A stretch of 64,000 nucleotides of DNA from Pacificibacter maritimus (GTDB taxonomy: Bacteria; Pseudomonadota; Alphaproteobacteria; Rhodobacterales; Rhodobacteraceae), in assembly GCF_003814915.1 (NCBI RefSeq), contig NZ_RKQK01000001.1:124001-188000 (forward strand), written 5' to 3'. The notes below the pieces were generated by a model that was given only the letters and a program-made list of their open reading frames with translations, did no database searches and was not told the origin of the DNA. Shown here piece by piece: positions 53,209-62,767 of this stretch. Position 1 is the first letter of the stretch, and each line of letters starts with the position of its first letter. The position numbers were made by a program, and so were the translations under genes.

Positions 53209-54393
53209 ATGGGCAATTCAAACTGGAAAATGCGCACGAAATTGGTGCATGAGGGTGCGCGCCGTTCGCAATATGGCGAAGTATCGGAAGCCCTGTTTTT
53301 GACCCAAGGTTTTGTCTATGACAGTGCTGAGGCCGCAGAACAGCGTTTCATTGAACTCGGGTCCGATGAATTCATCTATGCACGCTACGGCAACCCCACG
53401 ACGCGCATGTTTGAAGATCGCATGGCCTCGATCTTAGGCTATGAAGATGCCTTTGCCTGTGCATCAGGTATGGCGGCCGTCAATGGCGCTTTGATGTCGT
53501 TGCTCAAAGCAGGCGATCATGTGGTGTCTTCGCGGGCCTTGTTTGGATCTTGCTTGTATATCCTAGAAGACATTTTGGTGCGCTTCGGTGTTGAACTCAC
53601 TTTGGTTGATGGCACCGATTTGGACGCATGGAAAACAGCCATTCGCGACGACACGGCCTTGGTGTTTTTGGAAAGTATTTCCAACCCGACTTTGGAAGTG
53701 ATCGACCTGAAACAGGTCTGTGATATCGCCCATGCCAAAGGCGCGATTGTTGTAGCAGATGATGCCATGGCGACGCCGATCTTTTCATATGCACAAAGAT
53801 GCGGTGCTGATCTGACCGTTGTTTCAACCACCAAACATGTGGATGGTCAGGGCCGCGTTTTGGGCGGGATTATCGCAGGTAGCAAAGAGGTTATTCGCGG
53901 CCAAGTCGAAGCCTATATGAAGCACACAGGCGGCGCGATGAGCCCGTTTCATGCATGGGTCCAACTCAAATCTTTGGAAACTCTCGATCTGCGCGTACGC
54001 CAGCAATCCAGCACAGCTTTGGCCATCGCTGAGGCTTTGAACGGGCATGCCAAATTGAATGCTGTGCGTTTTCCAACGCATGAGGCGCATCCGCAATATG
54101 AATTGGCGAAATCCCAATGCGAAAGCGCTGGCACTGTTTTGGCAATTGATGTGAAAGGCGGCAAGGACGCTTGTTTCAAGTTTCTGAATGCCTTGGATAT
54201 TTTTACGATTTCCAACAATTTCGCCGATGCAAAATCCATCGCAACACACCCAGCCACCACCACTCATGCGCGTTTGCCACAAGAGCAAAAAGACGTTTTG
54301 GGGATCACAGAGGGCTTGGTGCGCATTTCGGCAGGCTTAGAAGACCCATCCGATTTGATCGCCGATCTCAAGGCGGCTTTGGAACAGGCTTAA
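53209..54393 (+). CDS. metZ: O-succinylhomoserine sulfhydrylase
   Basis: A 394-residue PLP enzyme of the cystathionine gamma-synthase family. It has RYGNPTTRMFEDRM, ACASGMAAVNGALM, FLESISNPTLEVIDL and the cofactor Lys209 in VVSTTKHVDGQGRVLGG. The sequence is of the MetZ type that makes homocysteine from O-succinylhomoserine and sulfide in alphaproteobacteria. The ATG at 53209 follows TAGGAGCCAGAT. It is divergent from a GST and is preceded by a terminator-like leader that probably controls its expression. Confidence 0.93.
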   Translation: MGNSNWKMRTKLVHEGARRSQYGEVSEALFLTQGFVYDSAEAAEQRFIELGSDEFIYARYGNPTTRMFEDRMASILGYEDAFACASGMAAVNGALMSLLKAGDHVVSSRALFGSCLYILEDILVRFGVELTLVDGTDLDAWKTAIRDDTALVFLESISNPTLEVIDLKQVCDIAHAKGAIVVADDAMATPIFSYAQRCGADLTVVSTTKHVDGQGRVLGGIIAGSKEVIRGQVEAYMKHTGGAMSPFHAWVQLKSLETLDLRVRQQSSTALAIAEALNGHAKLNAVRFPTHEAHPQYELAKSQCESAGTVLAIDVKGGKDACFKFLNALDIFTISNNFADAKSIATHPATTTHARLPQEQKDVLGITEGLVRISAGLEDPSDLIADLKAALEQA

Positions 54394-54483
54394 ACGACTT
54401 TGCGCGCTCAAGAAATTGGGCGCGCCAAAAAATTCTTAATAAAATTTTAGGTCCAATCCTGTTTGTTCCGCGTAACCTTTATA

Positions 54484-54506
54484 AATATGGGCAGAAGGCC
54501 TATATT
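54484..54506 (+). promoter_or_regulatory. Inverted repeat upstream of folE2
   Basis: AATATGGGC (54484-54492) and GCCTATATT (54498-54506) form a nine-bp inverted repeat around AGAAG, with one mismatch in DNA that becomes a G-U pair in RNA. It ends 26 bases before the folE2 start. It could be an operator or a hairpin in the leader. Confidence 0.4.
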
Positions 54507-54532
54507 GAGTTTGCCGGCGAAGGAAATTGCCA

Positions 54533-55639
54533 ATGAACATTCGCGAGACCAATATGAACAAAGATGATGATCACTCAGAGGTGCGCGCAGCCCTAGATTT
54601 GTTACGGACTTGGGCGACGCATGCGACACCAACTGAAGTGGCTGAACTTGATCCAGCGATCGCGCGTTTGTTGCCTCAATCGCAAGACTTAGCCAATTAT
54701 CCTGCTCTGCGCCGTGCCTATCCCGAAGATTTCGCAGTGGATCAAGCTTACCGCGATACGCTGCCTGATCTGCAAAATGGTCCTGAAAGCCTGATAAAAG
54801 GCGCGAAACAACACATTCAACATGTTGGGATTTCCAATTTTCGTCTACCCATTCGGTTTCACACCCGTGATAATGGCGATTTGACGCTGGAAACCTCTGT
54901 GACGGGCACTGTGTCGCTCGAGGCAGAGAAAAAAGGCATCAACATGTCCCGCATCATGCGGTCTTATTACAAACATGCCGAACGGACCTTTTCGTTTGAT
55001 GTGATTGAAGCCGCTCTTGACGACTATATTACTGATCTAGAAAGCTTTGATGCGCGCATTCAAATGCGCTTTTCCTTCCCGATGAAAGTGCCCTCATTGC
55101 GCTCTGGTTTGGAAGGCTATCAATATTACGATATCGCGTTGGAACTGGTCGAGCAGGGCGGTGTTCGCAGCAAAATCATGCATCTGGATTATGTGTACAG
55201 CTCAACCTGTCCTTGCTCGTTGGAACTGTCCGAACATGCGCGCGCCACACGTCAGCAATTGGCCACGCCGCATTCGCAACGCTCGGTGGCGCGCATTTCT
55301 ATCGAAATCCTGCCTGACCAAAATATTCTGTGGTTCGAAGACCTGATTGATCTGTGTCGCCAAGCGGTCAGTACAGAAACCCAAGTCATGGTAAAGCGTG
55401 AAGACGAACAAGCCTTTGCAGAATTAAACGCAGCCAATCCGATTTTTGTCGAAGATGCCGCGCGATTGTTCTGCCAAGCCATGCAAAGCGATGGCAGGAT
55501 CGGCGATTTCCGTGTGATTGCATCGCATCAAGAAAGCCTGCATTCCCATGATGCTGTTTCAATTTTGACCGAAGGCGATACATTCGCAGCCAATAGTCTG
55601 GATCCAAAACTCTTTAGCACCTTGATCCACGTGGGCTAA
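54533..55639 (+). CDS. folE2: GTP cyclohydrolase FolE2 (type IB)
   Basis: A 368-residue metal-dependent GTP cyclohydrolase IB, producing dihydroneopterin triphosphate for folate or queuosine. It carries RLPIRFHTRDNG, the SSTCPCSLELSEH motif whose first Cys is a metal ligand and His near it, and MLH/ASHQESLHSHDAV at the C-terminus. The ATG at 54533 has AAGGAAATTGCC before it. FolE2 is used in place of FolE under zinc limitation in some bacteria, but I see no recognised zinc-regulator site here. Confidence 0.94.
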   Translation: MNIRETNMNKDDDHSEVRAALDLLRTWATHATPTEVAELDPAIARLLPQSQDLANYPALRRAYPEDFAVDQAYRDTLPDLQNGPESLIKGAKQHIQHVGISNFRLPIRFHTRDNGDLTLETSVTGTVSLEAEKKGINMSRIMRSYYKHAERTFSFDVIEAALDDYITDLESFDARIQMRFSFPMKVPSLRSGLEGYQYYDIALELVEQGGVRSKIMHLDYVYSSTCPCSLELSEHARATRQQLATPHSQRSVARISIEILPDQNILWFEDLIDLCRQAVSTETQVMVKREDEQAFAELNAANPIFVEDAARLFCQAMQSDGRIGDFRVIASHQESLHSHDAVSILTEGDTFAANSLDPKLFSTLIHVG

Positions 55640-55732
55640 GTACGGCTTTGGGCGCGGCTGACTGTCGCGCCCGATGCACCCTGTGATTTCGCGGCTTTCC
55701 TTTGCCCCCTTAGCGGTATAGGACAGCCCGCG

Positions 55733-56086
55733 ATGAAACGTTTTCTTCACATACTGCTGTTTTTGGGCGTGGCCTGTGGTCTGATTGTGCCTAAATCCAC
55801 GGTTCTCTTGGCGGAACTGGGCGTGATCAGCGGACAGGTTATTGTGATCTGTACAGGCGAGGGCTTGCAGAAAATCACGCTCGATGCAGATGGCAACCCT
55901 GTTGAAGTCGATATGGAAACAGATCCTTGTGCCTTGAGCCATGTGATCGCAGGCGCCGATCTGTCTAATTTTGGTGCGCCTTATCCCAGCTTTGTTGAAT
56001 TGGCGAATTATCCACGCCCCCACGAAGTCGCGGGGCCTGGTGCTGCCTTTACCAATCCGTTTTCACGCGCTCCGCCCGTGGTTTGA
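55733..56086 (+). CDS. Small secreted or membrane-anchored protein (DUF2946-like)
   Basis: A 117-residue protein with an N-terminal hydrophobic segment (FLHILLFLGVACGLIVP). The region VIVICTGEGLQKITLDADGNPVEV resembles DUF2946-type small proteins that often precede metal-related membrane genes, and a second Cys appears at DPCALSH. Similarity is by eye only. It lies 90 bases upstream of a PepSY protein on the same strand, so a shared metal- or heme-linked role is possible. No function can be stated. Confidence 0.55.
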   Translation: MKRFLHILLFLGVACGLIVPKSTVLLAELGVISGQVIVICTGEGLQKITLDADGNPVEVDMETDPCALSHVIAGADLSNFGAPYPSFVELANYPRPHEVAGPGAAFTNPFSRAPPVV

Positions 56087-56176
56087 TTTGATCTCACTTT
56101 AAATTTCAAATTCAAACCTCCCATGTAAACAGCAGCCCTTGGCGGGCGCTCTATCATGGCAATTCGGAGAGACCCA

Positions 56177-57592
56177 ATGGTCACGACTGATCAAGTCACG
56201 CCGTCAACAGACAGGCAAACCCCCAACCTGCATTTTGCCAAGTTTTACCGCGCCGCATGGCGTTGGCATTTTTATGCAGGGCTATATGTCATTCCCTTTT
56301 TCATCATGCTTGCGACCACTGGGATGCTTATGATGTGGATCGCCTTTATCGATGGGCGCGATGGTGAACGTACACAGGTTACCCCGCAAGAGGCACCTTT
56401 GGCAGTCTCTATCCAAGCTCAAGCGGCGCTTGAGGCCATCCCAAGCGGCAATTTGGTCCAGTATGTTGCCCCGCGTGCCGATGATCTGGCGGCAATCTTT
56501 CGCATAGACCGTGATGGCGAAGCGATGATGGTGGTTTTGGACCCTTACACCGCCAAGGTGCTGGACAGTTTTCCGCGCAGGTCTGGGCTTTATGATCTGC
56601 TTGATAATATTCATGGATCGCTTTTGCTTGGGGTCACGGGCGACCGTATGATCGAAATTGCTGCCTCTTTGGGGATGATCTTAATCGCGACAGGCCTGTT
56701 CATGTGGTGGCCGCGCGCGGGGGCGGGACCGTCAAAATCTGCACTGCGCCCAAATCTAGCGGCAGGGGGGCGTAGCCTTTGGAAAAGCCTGCATAGCGTT
56801 GTTGGGTTTTGGTCAGCCGCAATGCTGGTGATCTTTCTAATCTCTGGCCTATCTTGGGCGGGTGTGTGGGGCGAAAAAATGGTCCAAGCTTGGTCAAGCT
56901 TTCCAGCCCAAAAATGGGGAGCACCACTATCGGATGTGACCCATGCATCTATGAATGAAGGGCCAAAAGAAGTGCCTTGGGTGCTCGAGCAAACCCCCAT
57001 GCCTGCCTCTGGATCTTTGGCGGGCAAAGACGGGATTGCGGCAGGTGTGCCTGTCACATTGGACAGTATAGATGCCCTTGCGCGCGCAATCGGATTTGAG
57101 GCGCGTTACCAGTTGAACCTGCCCAAGGGGGACACAGGCGTTTGGACAATGAGCCGCGATTCCATGAACACGGATAGCGTCAACCCCATGTCGGATCGTA
57201 CTGTGCATATCGATCAATACAGTGGTAAAATATTGGCTGATGTAAAATTCGCCGACTATGGCTGGATGGGCAAAGCCATGGCGGTTGGGATCGCCTTTCA
57301 CATGGGCACTGTGGGGTTGCCGATTATTTTGCTGAATTCGGTGTTTTGCCTGTCGATCGTGTTTCTGTGCATTTCAGGCGTTGTCATGTGGCTTAAACGT
57401 CGCCCTGCTGGTCAAAAGGGATTGGTGCCTCCGCCCGCGCCCCGCGATATGCCGCTGTGGAAGGGGGCTGTGGTTTTGGCCTTGGTGCTTGGGGCAGCCT
57501 TTCCCATGGCTGGGCTTGCGATGATTTTTGCTCTGGCTATCGATTTTTGCGTGATATCGCCTTTGGTACGGCGCAAACGCGCAACAATTTAA
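56177..57592 (+). CDS. PepSY-associated transmembrane protein
   Basis: A 471-residue inner-membrane protein of the PepSY-TM (PiuB-like) type. It has four membrane helices: FYAGLYVIPFFIMLATTGMLMM at the start, WSAAMLVIFLISGLSWAGV, FHMGTVGLPIILLNSVFCLSIVF and a final hydrophobic pair, with PepSY-like periplasmic domains between. His residues in WHFYAG, NIHGSLL and FHMG could be heme or redox ligands, as in family members linked to iron or copper reduction. The ATG at 56177 follows CGGAGAGACCC. It is followed by trkH. Confidence 0.83.
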   Translation: MVTTDQVTPSTDRQTPNLHFAKFYRAAWRWHFYAGLYVIPFFIMLATTGMLMMWIAFIDGRDGERTQVTPQEAPLAVSIQAQAALEAIPSGNLVQYVAPRADDLAAIFRIDRDGEAMMVVLDPYTAKVLDSFPRRSGLYDLLDNIHGSLLLGVTGDRMIEIAASLGMILIATGLFMWWPRAGAGPSKSALRPNLAAGGRSLWKSLHSVVGFWSAAMLVIFLISGLSWAGVWGEKMVQAWSSFPAQKWGAPLSDVTHASMNEGPKEVPWVLEQTPMPASGSLAGKDGIAAGVPVTLDSIDALARAIGFEARYQLNLPKGDTGVWTMSRDSMNTDSVNPMSDRTVHIDQYSGKILADVKFADYGWMGKAMAVGIAFHMGTVGLPIILLNSVFCLSIVFLCISGVVMWLKRRPAGQKGLVPPPAPRDMPLWKGAVVLALVLGAAFPMAGLAMIFALAIDFCVISPLVRRKRATI

Positions 57593-57680
57593 CTTCAAAA
57601 CGAGGGCCAAATGATCACGTTTGGCCCTTGCTGCACGTCACGTCTTGACTTGTAACTTGCACAAGGCCAAGCCTGTCAAA

Positions 57681-59129
57681 ATGGATGATTTAAGACCTGT
57701 CGGATATGTAATCGGCTTTCTCGTGGCCGCATTGGGTTTGACCATGCTCATCCCGATGGGCGTTGGTTTGTTTGCGGATAACGGCGAATGGGAAGTGTTC
57801 TTTGAAGCAGGGGTCATTACCTTTGTTGCAGGCGGGGCAATTGCTTTGGCCTGTTCCAATGGCGTGTCAGACCGCTTGTCTATTCAACAGATTTTTCTTT
57901 TAACGACAGTGATTTGGATCGCTTTGCCGCTGTTTGGCGGTTTGCCATTCATGCTGGGCGCGACCGAAGCCTCTTTGACCGATGCATTTTTTGAAGCCAT
58001 GTCTGGGGTCACAACCACAGGGGCCACGGTCTTTATTGGCCTTGATGATTTGCCGCCGGGTATTTTGCTGTGGCGGTCTATGCTGCAATGGTTTGGCGGC
58101 GTCGGGATCATTGTTGTCGCCATGGTGTTTTTGCCCGAACTGCGCGTGGGCGGCATGCAGGTTTTTCGGTCTGAAGCCTTTGACACCGATGGCAAGGTTT
58201 TGCCGCGTGCCGCACAGATCGCCAACAGGATTTCCAGCATCTATGTGGTGCTGACCTTGATGTGCTACCTGAGTTACATTCTGGTGGGCATGCCTGCTTT
58301 TGATGCGCTGAACCATGCCTTGACGACCATCTCTACAGGCGGTTTTTCCACCCATGACGCGTCTTTTGGTGTGTATCAGGGGCCAGCGGAATATGTCGCT
58401 GCCGTCTATATGATTCTTGCCTCATTGCCCTTTGTGCGCTACGTGCAATTGCTACAAGGGACGGCAAAACCACTGTGGCGGGACACGCAAATCCATGCCT
58501 ATCTGGCGGTGATTTTCACCTTTGTAATCTTGTTTTCCATCTACCGTATGGTCGTGAACGATGATCACCTTGAACATTCGCTGCGTGAAGGTTTGTTCAA
58601 TGTCACATCGATCATTTCAGGCACGGGTTATGCGTCTGTCGACTATCAGCTCTGGGGCGCTTTCCCTGCGGTGGCCTTCTTTTTCATTGGGTTGATTGGA
58701 GGCTGTGCGGGGTCGACCGCCTGTTCGATCAAGATTTTCCGCTATCAATTGCTGATTGCATCTGTAAGAGCGCAAATTCGAAATATCCACTCGCCACACG
58801 GTATTTTTGTGCCGCGCTATCAAGGGCGTGCAGTTTCAGAAGATGTCCTGTCATCGGTCATGGCATTTTTCAGCATGTTTATCGTTACTTTAGGGGTCAC
58901 AGCCGTGCTTTTGGCTGCAACGGGACTTGATTTTGTCACTGCTATATCGGGCGCGGTTGCGACTTTGGCCTGTATTGGGCCAGGCCTTGGGGAAATTATT
59001 GGGCCTGCGGGAAATTATGCGACCATAAACGAACCTGCAAAATGGATTCTCGCCATCGCAATGCTCGTGGGGCGGCTTGAAGTCATGTCGGTGTATGCGC
59101 TGTTTACCATTCGGTTCTGGCGCGGATAG
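57681..59129 (+). CDS. trkH: TrkH-family potassium transporter subunit
   Basis: A 482-residue membrane protein with the four pore motifs of the TrkH/KtrB superfamily: SGVTTTGATVF, TTISTGGFSTHD, ISGTGYASVDY and ATLACIGPGLGE, each carrying the selectivity-filter Gly. It has eight or more helices plus pore loops. It needs a TrkA-type cytoplasmic partner, which is not in this window. The ATG at 57681 opens the usual MDDLRPVGYVIGFLVA; no strong ribosome site is visible and an upstream in-frame start cannot be excluded. Confidence 0.92.
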   Translation: MDDLRPVGYVIGFLVAALGLTMLIPMGVGLFADNGEWEVFFEAGVITFVAGGAIALACSNGVSDRLSIQQIFLLTTVIWIALPLFGGLPFMLGATEASLTDAFFEAMSGVTTTGATVFIGLDDLPPGILLWRSMLQWFGGVGIIVVAMVFLPELRVGGMQVFRSEAFDTDGKVLPRAAQIANRISSIYVVLTLMCYLSYILVGMPAFDALNHALTTISTGGFSTHDASFGVYQGPAEYVAAVYMILASLPFVRYVQLLQGTAKPLWRDTQIHAYLAVIFTFVILFSIYRMVVNDDHLEHSLREGLFNVTSIISGTGYASVDYQLWGAFPAVAFFFIGLIGGCAGSTACSIKIFRYQLLIASVRAQIRNIHSPHGIFVPRYQGRAVSEDVLSSVMAFFSMFIVTLGVTAVLLAATGLDFVTAISGAVATLACIGPGLGEIIGPAGNYATINEPAKWILAIAMLVGRLEVMSVYALFTIRFWRG

Positions 59130-59168
59130 GGCAGGGGCGCGATTGGCCTCACCGTCAACAAGATGTAA

Positions 59169-59202
59169 AAAAGCCCCGCATGATACATTCAGCGGGGCTT
59201 TT
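59169..59202. terminator. Bidirectional terminator after trkH
   Basis: AAAAGCCCCGC (59169-59179) pairs with GCGGGGCTTTT (59192-59202) around a 12-base loop, between trkH and the convergent envelope protein gene. Confidence 0.88.
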
Positions 59203-59217
59203 CAGTTGTGTGATGTC

Positions 59218-60963
59218 TTAGTTCCAGCAACTCACCAAAGTGGTGACGTCGCGCCCGTAGGTGACCAATTCCAAATCTGATAGGTCACGGTCTGAATCGG
59301 CTGCTGAGACTGTGATGCCATTGCTCGATAAAAATCCGCTGATCATTTCGATGTCATAGGCGAACCCTGTATCTTCAGGCAGGGCGCGGTCTGTATTTGG
59401 TGCAGGAGTCAACATGCCGATCACGCCACCAGAGCTTGCCAAAACAGGCCCTCCAAAATCGCCAGCCTGTGTCGCGACGGACAGGCGCAAGATCCCCTCT
59501 TCGCCATTCAGCCCCTTATGTTCGGCCATCATTCCATAGCTCAATGACGCAGCGCCTAAGCGGCCTTCATAGGGGTAACCCGAAACCATGATTTCCGATT
59601 GTAACCTTGGCAAACGCAGATCGAAATTGGCCTGCGCCAAGGGGGATAAGTTTCCGTTTGGTGTCAGCAAGGCCATGCCTTCTTGCGTGGCGGTCACGGT
59701 TGCGGGATATGTGTCATCCAACAAAATTTGCGTGCATTGATCGACGACAGAACTTGCGGTCAAAACAGATCCAGCGGCGTCCACATAAAACCCAGACCCT
59801 GTGATATCGGCACGACGGATATCTAGCCCAGCCAACAAATCAATATCTTGCGCTGCGCCATCGCCGTAAGCATCAGGCAAAACAGCCTCGGTGGCGGACC
59901 ATTTGCGCATCGCAGCCAAGGCCATGTCGCGGCGCTGAAAATCGCCATTGGGCCAAATTAAAGTAAAGCCTTTGATCGCCCCATTTTGCAGGCGCGCTTC
60001 CGTGGTCGAAGTCATATCGGCATCGCGACCCGTTAGGGTAAAGCTGTTTGAATCGCGGCTGCGCGGCCCTTCTAGGGGAACAATTTCAAGGGTTTGCATG
60101 ATTTCGTACAAACCGCCCAAGGTCGCCTCATCCCCTGATTGCGAAATCAACAGCACTTCGACACCGCTGTCGTCTTTGGCTTTGTATTTGGCAAAAGGCG
60201 GTACATATGAATCGAATTCGACCAAGCCAAGCGGCAAGTCGATTGTCAGCCCTGCAACATCATCATCGACTGAGGTTAATCCAAGGCTGGCCACAAAGTC
60301 GCGGTAAGTCCCGACCACTTCGTTGCGCTGTTTGGTGGTCAAAATGCCAGTCGCTTCATAGCCTTTGTCGGCCTGCCAAGCGGCCATTGAACCGCGTGTG
60401 CCACGCCCGAAAGATCCATCAATGGTGGATTTGTAAAAGCCAGCAAAACGCAATGCGATTTGCAATTCTTCGCGTTCGGCGCGGGTCAGGGTTGCTTCTG
60501 ATCTGCGCGCTTCAGCAGGCGTTTCTTCGGCTGGCAAAGGTTCGGCAGGTTGCTCTATTGGGGTCGCTTCAACGGCTTGTTGGCTGGGAGCCTCAACATT
60601 GGCTTGCGGCGTTTCGACGGGTGCAAGTGTCGCCAAGCCGCCCACAGGCCAGAACTGTTGGCGAAAATTTGCGCCATCTGAAATATAGCTGTCGCGCGGG
60701 ATCAACCCTTGGGCGCGCAAATTTCGGCGCGCCAAATCTGCATCTTGATCCGTTGCATATGGTCCCAAAACAATCGCATGCCAACGGCCTGCCAATTTGA
60801 ATCCTGCCACATTGGTCAGCGTATTTGCGTAGACGCGTGCAGATTGGGTTGCTGCGGTTAATGTGGGTTGAGCTTCGATTTGAACCCATGCATCAGCCAA
60901 TGCCGTACCAGAGTAAAGTGAGGCGGCAAGTCCCAGTTGGAGGGCAACAAAGTAACGTGTCAT
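59218..60963 (-). CDS. SPOR and peptidoglycan-binding protein with inactive trypsin-like domain
   Basis: A 581-residue exported protein. A signal peptide (1-23) is followed by a SPOR-type domain (about 25-95, WVQIEAQPTL and GRWHAIVLGPYA), a Pro/Glu/Ala-rich linker, a peptidoglycan-binding helix set at 160-215 (LRFAGFYKSTIDGSFGRGTRGSMAAWQ), a mixed domain, and a trypsin-like fold at about 385-540. The triad is degenerate: GSVLTASSVV places Ser405 where His belongs, EGMALL lacks the Asp (Gly429), and GDFGGP has Phe503 where the nucleophilic Ser belongs (codon TTT, one base from TCT). It should therefore bind rather than cut. Two Cys (410, 578) may form a disulfide. Confidence 0.85.
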   Translation of the reverse strand: MTRYFVALQLGLAASLYSGTALADAWVQIEAQPTLTAATQSARVYANTLTNVAGFKLAGRWHAIVLGPYATDQDADLARRNLRAQGLIPRDSYISDGANFRQQFWPVGGLATLAPVETPQANVEAPSQQAVEATPIEQPAEPLPAEETPAEARRSEATLTRAEREELQIALRFAGFYKSTIDGSFGRGTRGSMAAWQADKGYEATGILTTKQRNEVVGTYRDFVASLGLTSVDDDVAGLTIDLPLGLVEFDSYVPPFAKYKAKDDSGVEVLLISQSGDEATLGGLYEIMQTLEIVPLEGPRSRDSNSFTLTGRDADMTSTTEARLQNGAIKGFTLIWPNGDFQRRDMALAAMRKWSATEAVLPDAYGDGAAQDIDLLAGLDIRRADITGSGFYVDAAGSVLTASSVVDQCTQILLDDTYPATVTATQEGMALLTPNGNLSPLAQANFDLRLPRLQSEIMVSGYPYEGRLGAASLSYGMMAEHKGLNGEEGILRLSVATQAGDFGGPVLASSGGVIGMLTPAPNTDRALPEDTGFAYDIEMISGFLSSNGITVSAADSDRDLSDLELVTYGRDVTTLVSCWN

Positions 60964-61277
60964 AAAAAGCCTTGGTCCTGATTGAGTGTTTCACTCTTTT
61001 CTTTGTGTTGAACAAGAAAGCACCAAAGCACCAAGGTCAATGTCTGGACCGATGTTTTTAATCGGATTTAGGCCCAAGCTGCGCGATTGTCGCGCCTTTG
61101 ACACGGCCAAATCACACTATCAAGGCGAATGGTGGGAATGAAGCCCAATATGGTCCGGCTTTCGATTGACGCGCCTGCAGCGCTTGCCTATTTACAAGCC
61201 GCATTCACCTTTGAAAATATGCGCGCTCTTGGGGGCGCAACGGACAGCAGACAGACACAGATTGACAAGGGATATCC
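60964..61277. other. Gene-free stretch before glyQ
   Basis: This 314-base gap separates the divergent envelope-protein gene and glyQ and must contain both promoters. A possible glyQ promoter is TTGACG (61166-61171), 17 bases, TATTTA (61189-61194), which is weak. A short AAAGCACC direct duplication occurs near 61018-61033. The open frame at 61129-61326 has no ribosome site or family features. I see no RNA gene or riboswitch. Confidence 0.3.
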
Positions 61278-62219
61278 ATGTCGCAGACACTTGAAAAACC
61301 CCGCTCCTTTCAGGAGATCATCCTAAGACTTCAGGCCTATTGGGCCGCAAAAGGCTGCGCTATTTTGCAACCTTACGACATGGAAGTTGGCGCGGGCACA
61401 TTTCACCCTGCGACGACTTTGCGATCTTTGGGCTCAACCCCTTGGGCTGCGGCCTATGTGCAGCCTTCGCGTCGTCCAACCGATGGGCGTTACGGCGAAA
61501 ACCCCAATCGTTTGCAACATTACTACCAGTACCAAGTTTTGATCAAACCAAGCCCCCCTGAGTTACAAGAGCTGTACCTTGGGTCTTTGCAAGCCATCGG
61601 TATCGACGCAAAGTTGCACGATATTCGCTTTGTCGAAGATGATTGGGAATCCCCCACATTGGGCGCTTGGGGTCTTGGCTGGGAAGTATGGTGCGACGGC
61701 ATGGAAGTGTCGCAATTCACTTATTTCCAACAAGTCGGCGGCCATGACTGCGCGCCTGTTTCTGGCGAATTGACCTACGGTCTAGAACGCTTGGCTATGT
61801 ATATCTTGGGCGCGGACCACGTGATGGATATGCCGTTTAACGATCCAAGCGCGCCGACACCGCTCACTTATGGTGATGTGTTCAAACAAACCGAAGAAGA
61901 ATACGCACGCCACAACTTTGATGCCGCAGACACAGAAAAGCTGTTGCGCAATTTTGAAGAAGCCGAAAAAGAATGCCACGCTTTACTTGATCTGCCCGCT
62001 GAAGATCCCAAAACTGGCAAACGCATCATCATGGCGCATCCCGCTTATGATCAATGCATCAAGGCCTCACATATCTTCAACCTATTGGATGCGCGCGGCG
62101 TGATTTCTGTAACCGAACGCCAAGCCTATATTGGCCGTGTGCGCGCCTTGTCGAAAGCCTGTGCTGATGCATTCGTGCAAACCAAAGCTGGCGGATATAG
62201 TGCCGAGGCTGCACAATGA
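61278..62219 (+). CDS. glyQ: Glycyl-tRNA synthetase alpha subunit
   Basis: A 313-residue alpha chain of the bacterial alpha2-beta2 GlyRS, which carries the catalytic core. Landmarks are [34 protein letters not shown], the [21 protein letters not shown] block and [18 protein letters not shown]. The start follows AAGGGATATCC. Its stop overlaps the next gene by four bases (ATGA), and glyS begins 18 bases after that gene, so the three form one operon. Confidence 0.97.
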   Translation: MSQTLEKPRSFQEIILRLQAYWAAKGCAILQPYDMEVGAGTFHPATTLRSLGSTPWAAAYVQPSRRPTDGRYGENPNRLQHYYQYQVLIKPSPPELQELYLGSLQAIGIDAKLHDIRFVEDDWESPTLGAWGLGWEVWCDGMEVSQFTYFQQVGGHDCAPVSGELTYGLERLAMYILGADHVMDMPFNDPSAPTPLTYGDVFKQTEEEYARHNFDAADTEKLLRNFEEAEKECHALLDLPAEDPKTGKRIIMAHPAYDQCIKASHIFNLLDARGVISVTERQAYIGRVRALSKACADAFVQTKAGGYSAEAAQ

Positions 62220-62749
62220 AAGGCTCCATCGTGGCAGGCGGGATAGTTGCATTCACGGCCATCTTCGGCGCGGGGTTATACTATAGCCAGACCTATGCCT
62301 ATTATGAGCCAATCAACACCAGCGCGGTTGAGGCGCAGGTCTCAGCCACAACCCTTTCTGGCACGCGCGAGGATTTGCTGGCCGAAAACTTCGAAGGTAT
62401 TGATGCGGATACATCGCCCATCAAATACCGCGCCTGTTTTTCGACCCCACTGTCACAGGCCATGTTGACTGAAACCTTTGTGATCCACGACGCGCCGACC
62501 CCTTTGACCGCGCCCTCATGGTTCGACTGTTTCGACGCGCAAACTTTGACGGCCGATCTAGAAGCAGGGGCTGCAATTGCCTTTATGGGCACAGAAAATA
62601 TCACCTATGGTGTGGACCGCGTTGTCGCCGTCTACCCAGATGGTCGCGCCTATGCGTGGCACCAAATTAATGACTGTGGCGCAACCGTTTATGACGGTGA
62701 AGTCGCCCCCGAAGGCTGTCCGCCAGCCCCAACATTTGTTGGCGAATAA
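62216..62749 (+). CDS. Small membrane-anchored protein between glyQ and glyS (DUF6446-like)
   Basis: A 177-residue protein with one N-terminal helix ([20 protein letters not shown]) and a periplasmic domain bearing four cysteines (YRACFST, WFDCFDA, INDCGAT, PEGCPPA) and [29 protein letters not shown] believe this is the Rhodobacterales family found between the two GlyRS genes, often listed as DUF6446, but from memory only. Coupling by ATGA to glyQ is firm. A direct role in tRNA charging is unlikely for an exported domain, so the association may be regulatory or simply inherited. Confidence 0.75.
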   Translation: MKGSIVAGGIVAFTAIFGAGLYYSQTYAYYEPINTSAVEAQVSATTLSGTREDLLAENFEGIDADTSPIKYRACFSTPLSQAMLTETFVIHDAPTPLTAPSWFDCFDAQTLTADLEAGAAIAFMGTENITYGVDRVVAVYPDGRAYAWHQINDCGATVYDGEVAPEGCPPAPTFVGE

Positions 62750-62767
62750 GCCGAAAAGGATAGAACC

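Noticed and set aside
61129-61326. Small frame upstream of and overlapping glyQ
   Set aside because: No ribosome site, runs into glyQ out of frame, and has no family features.
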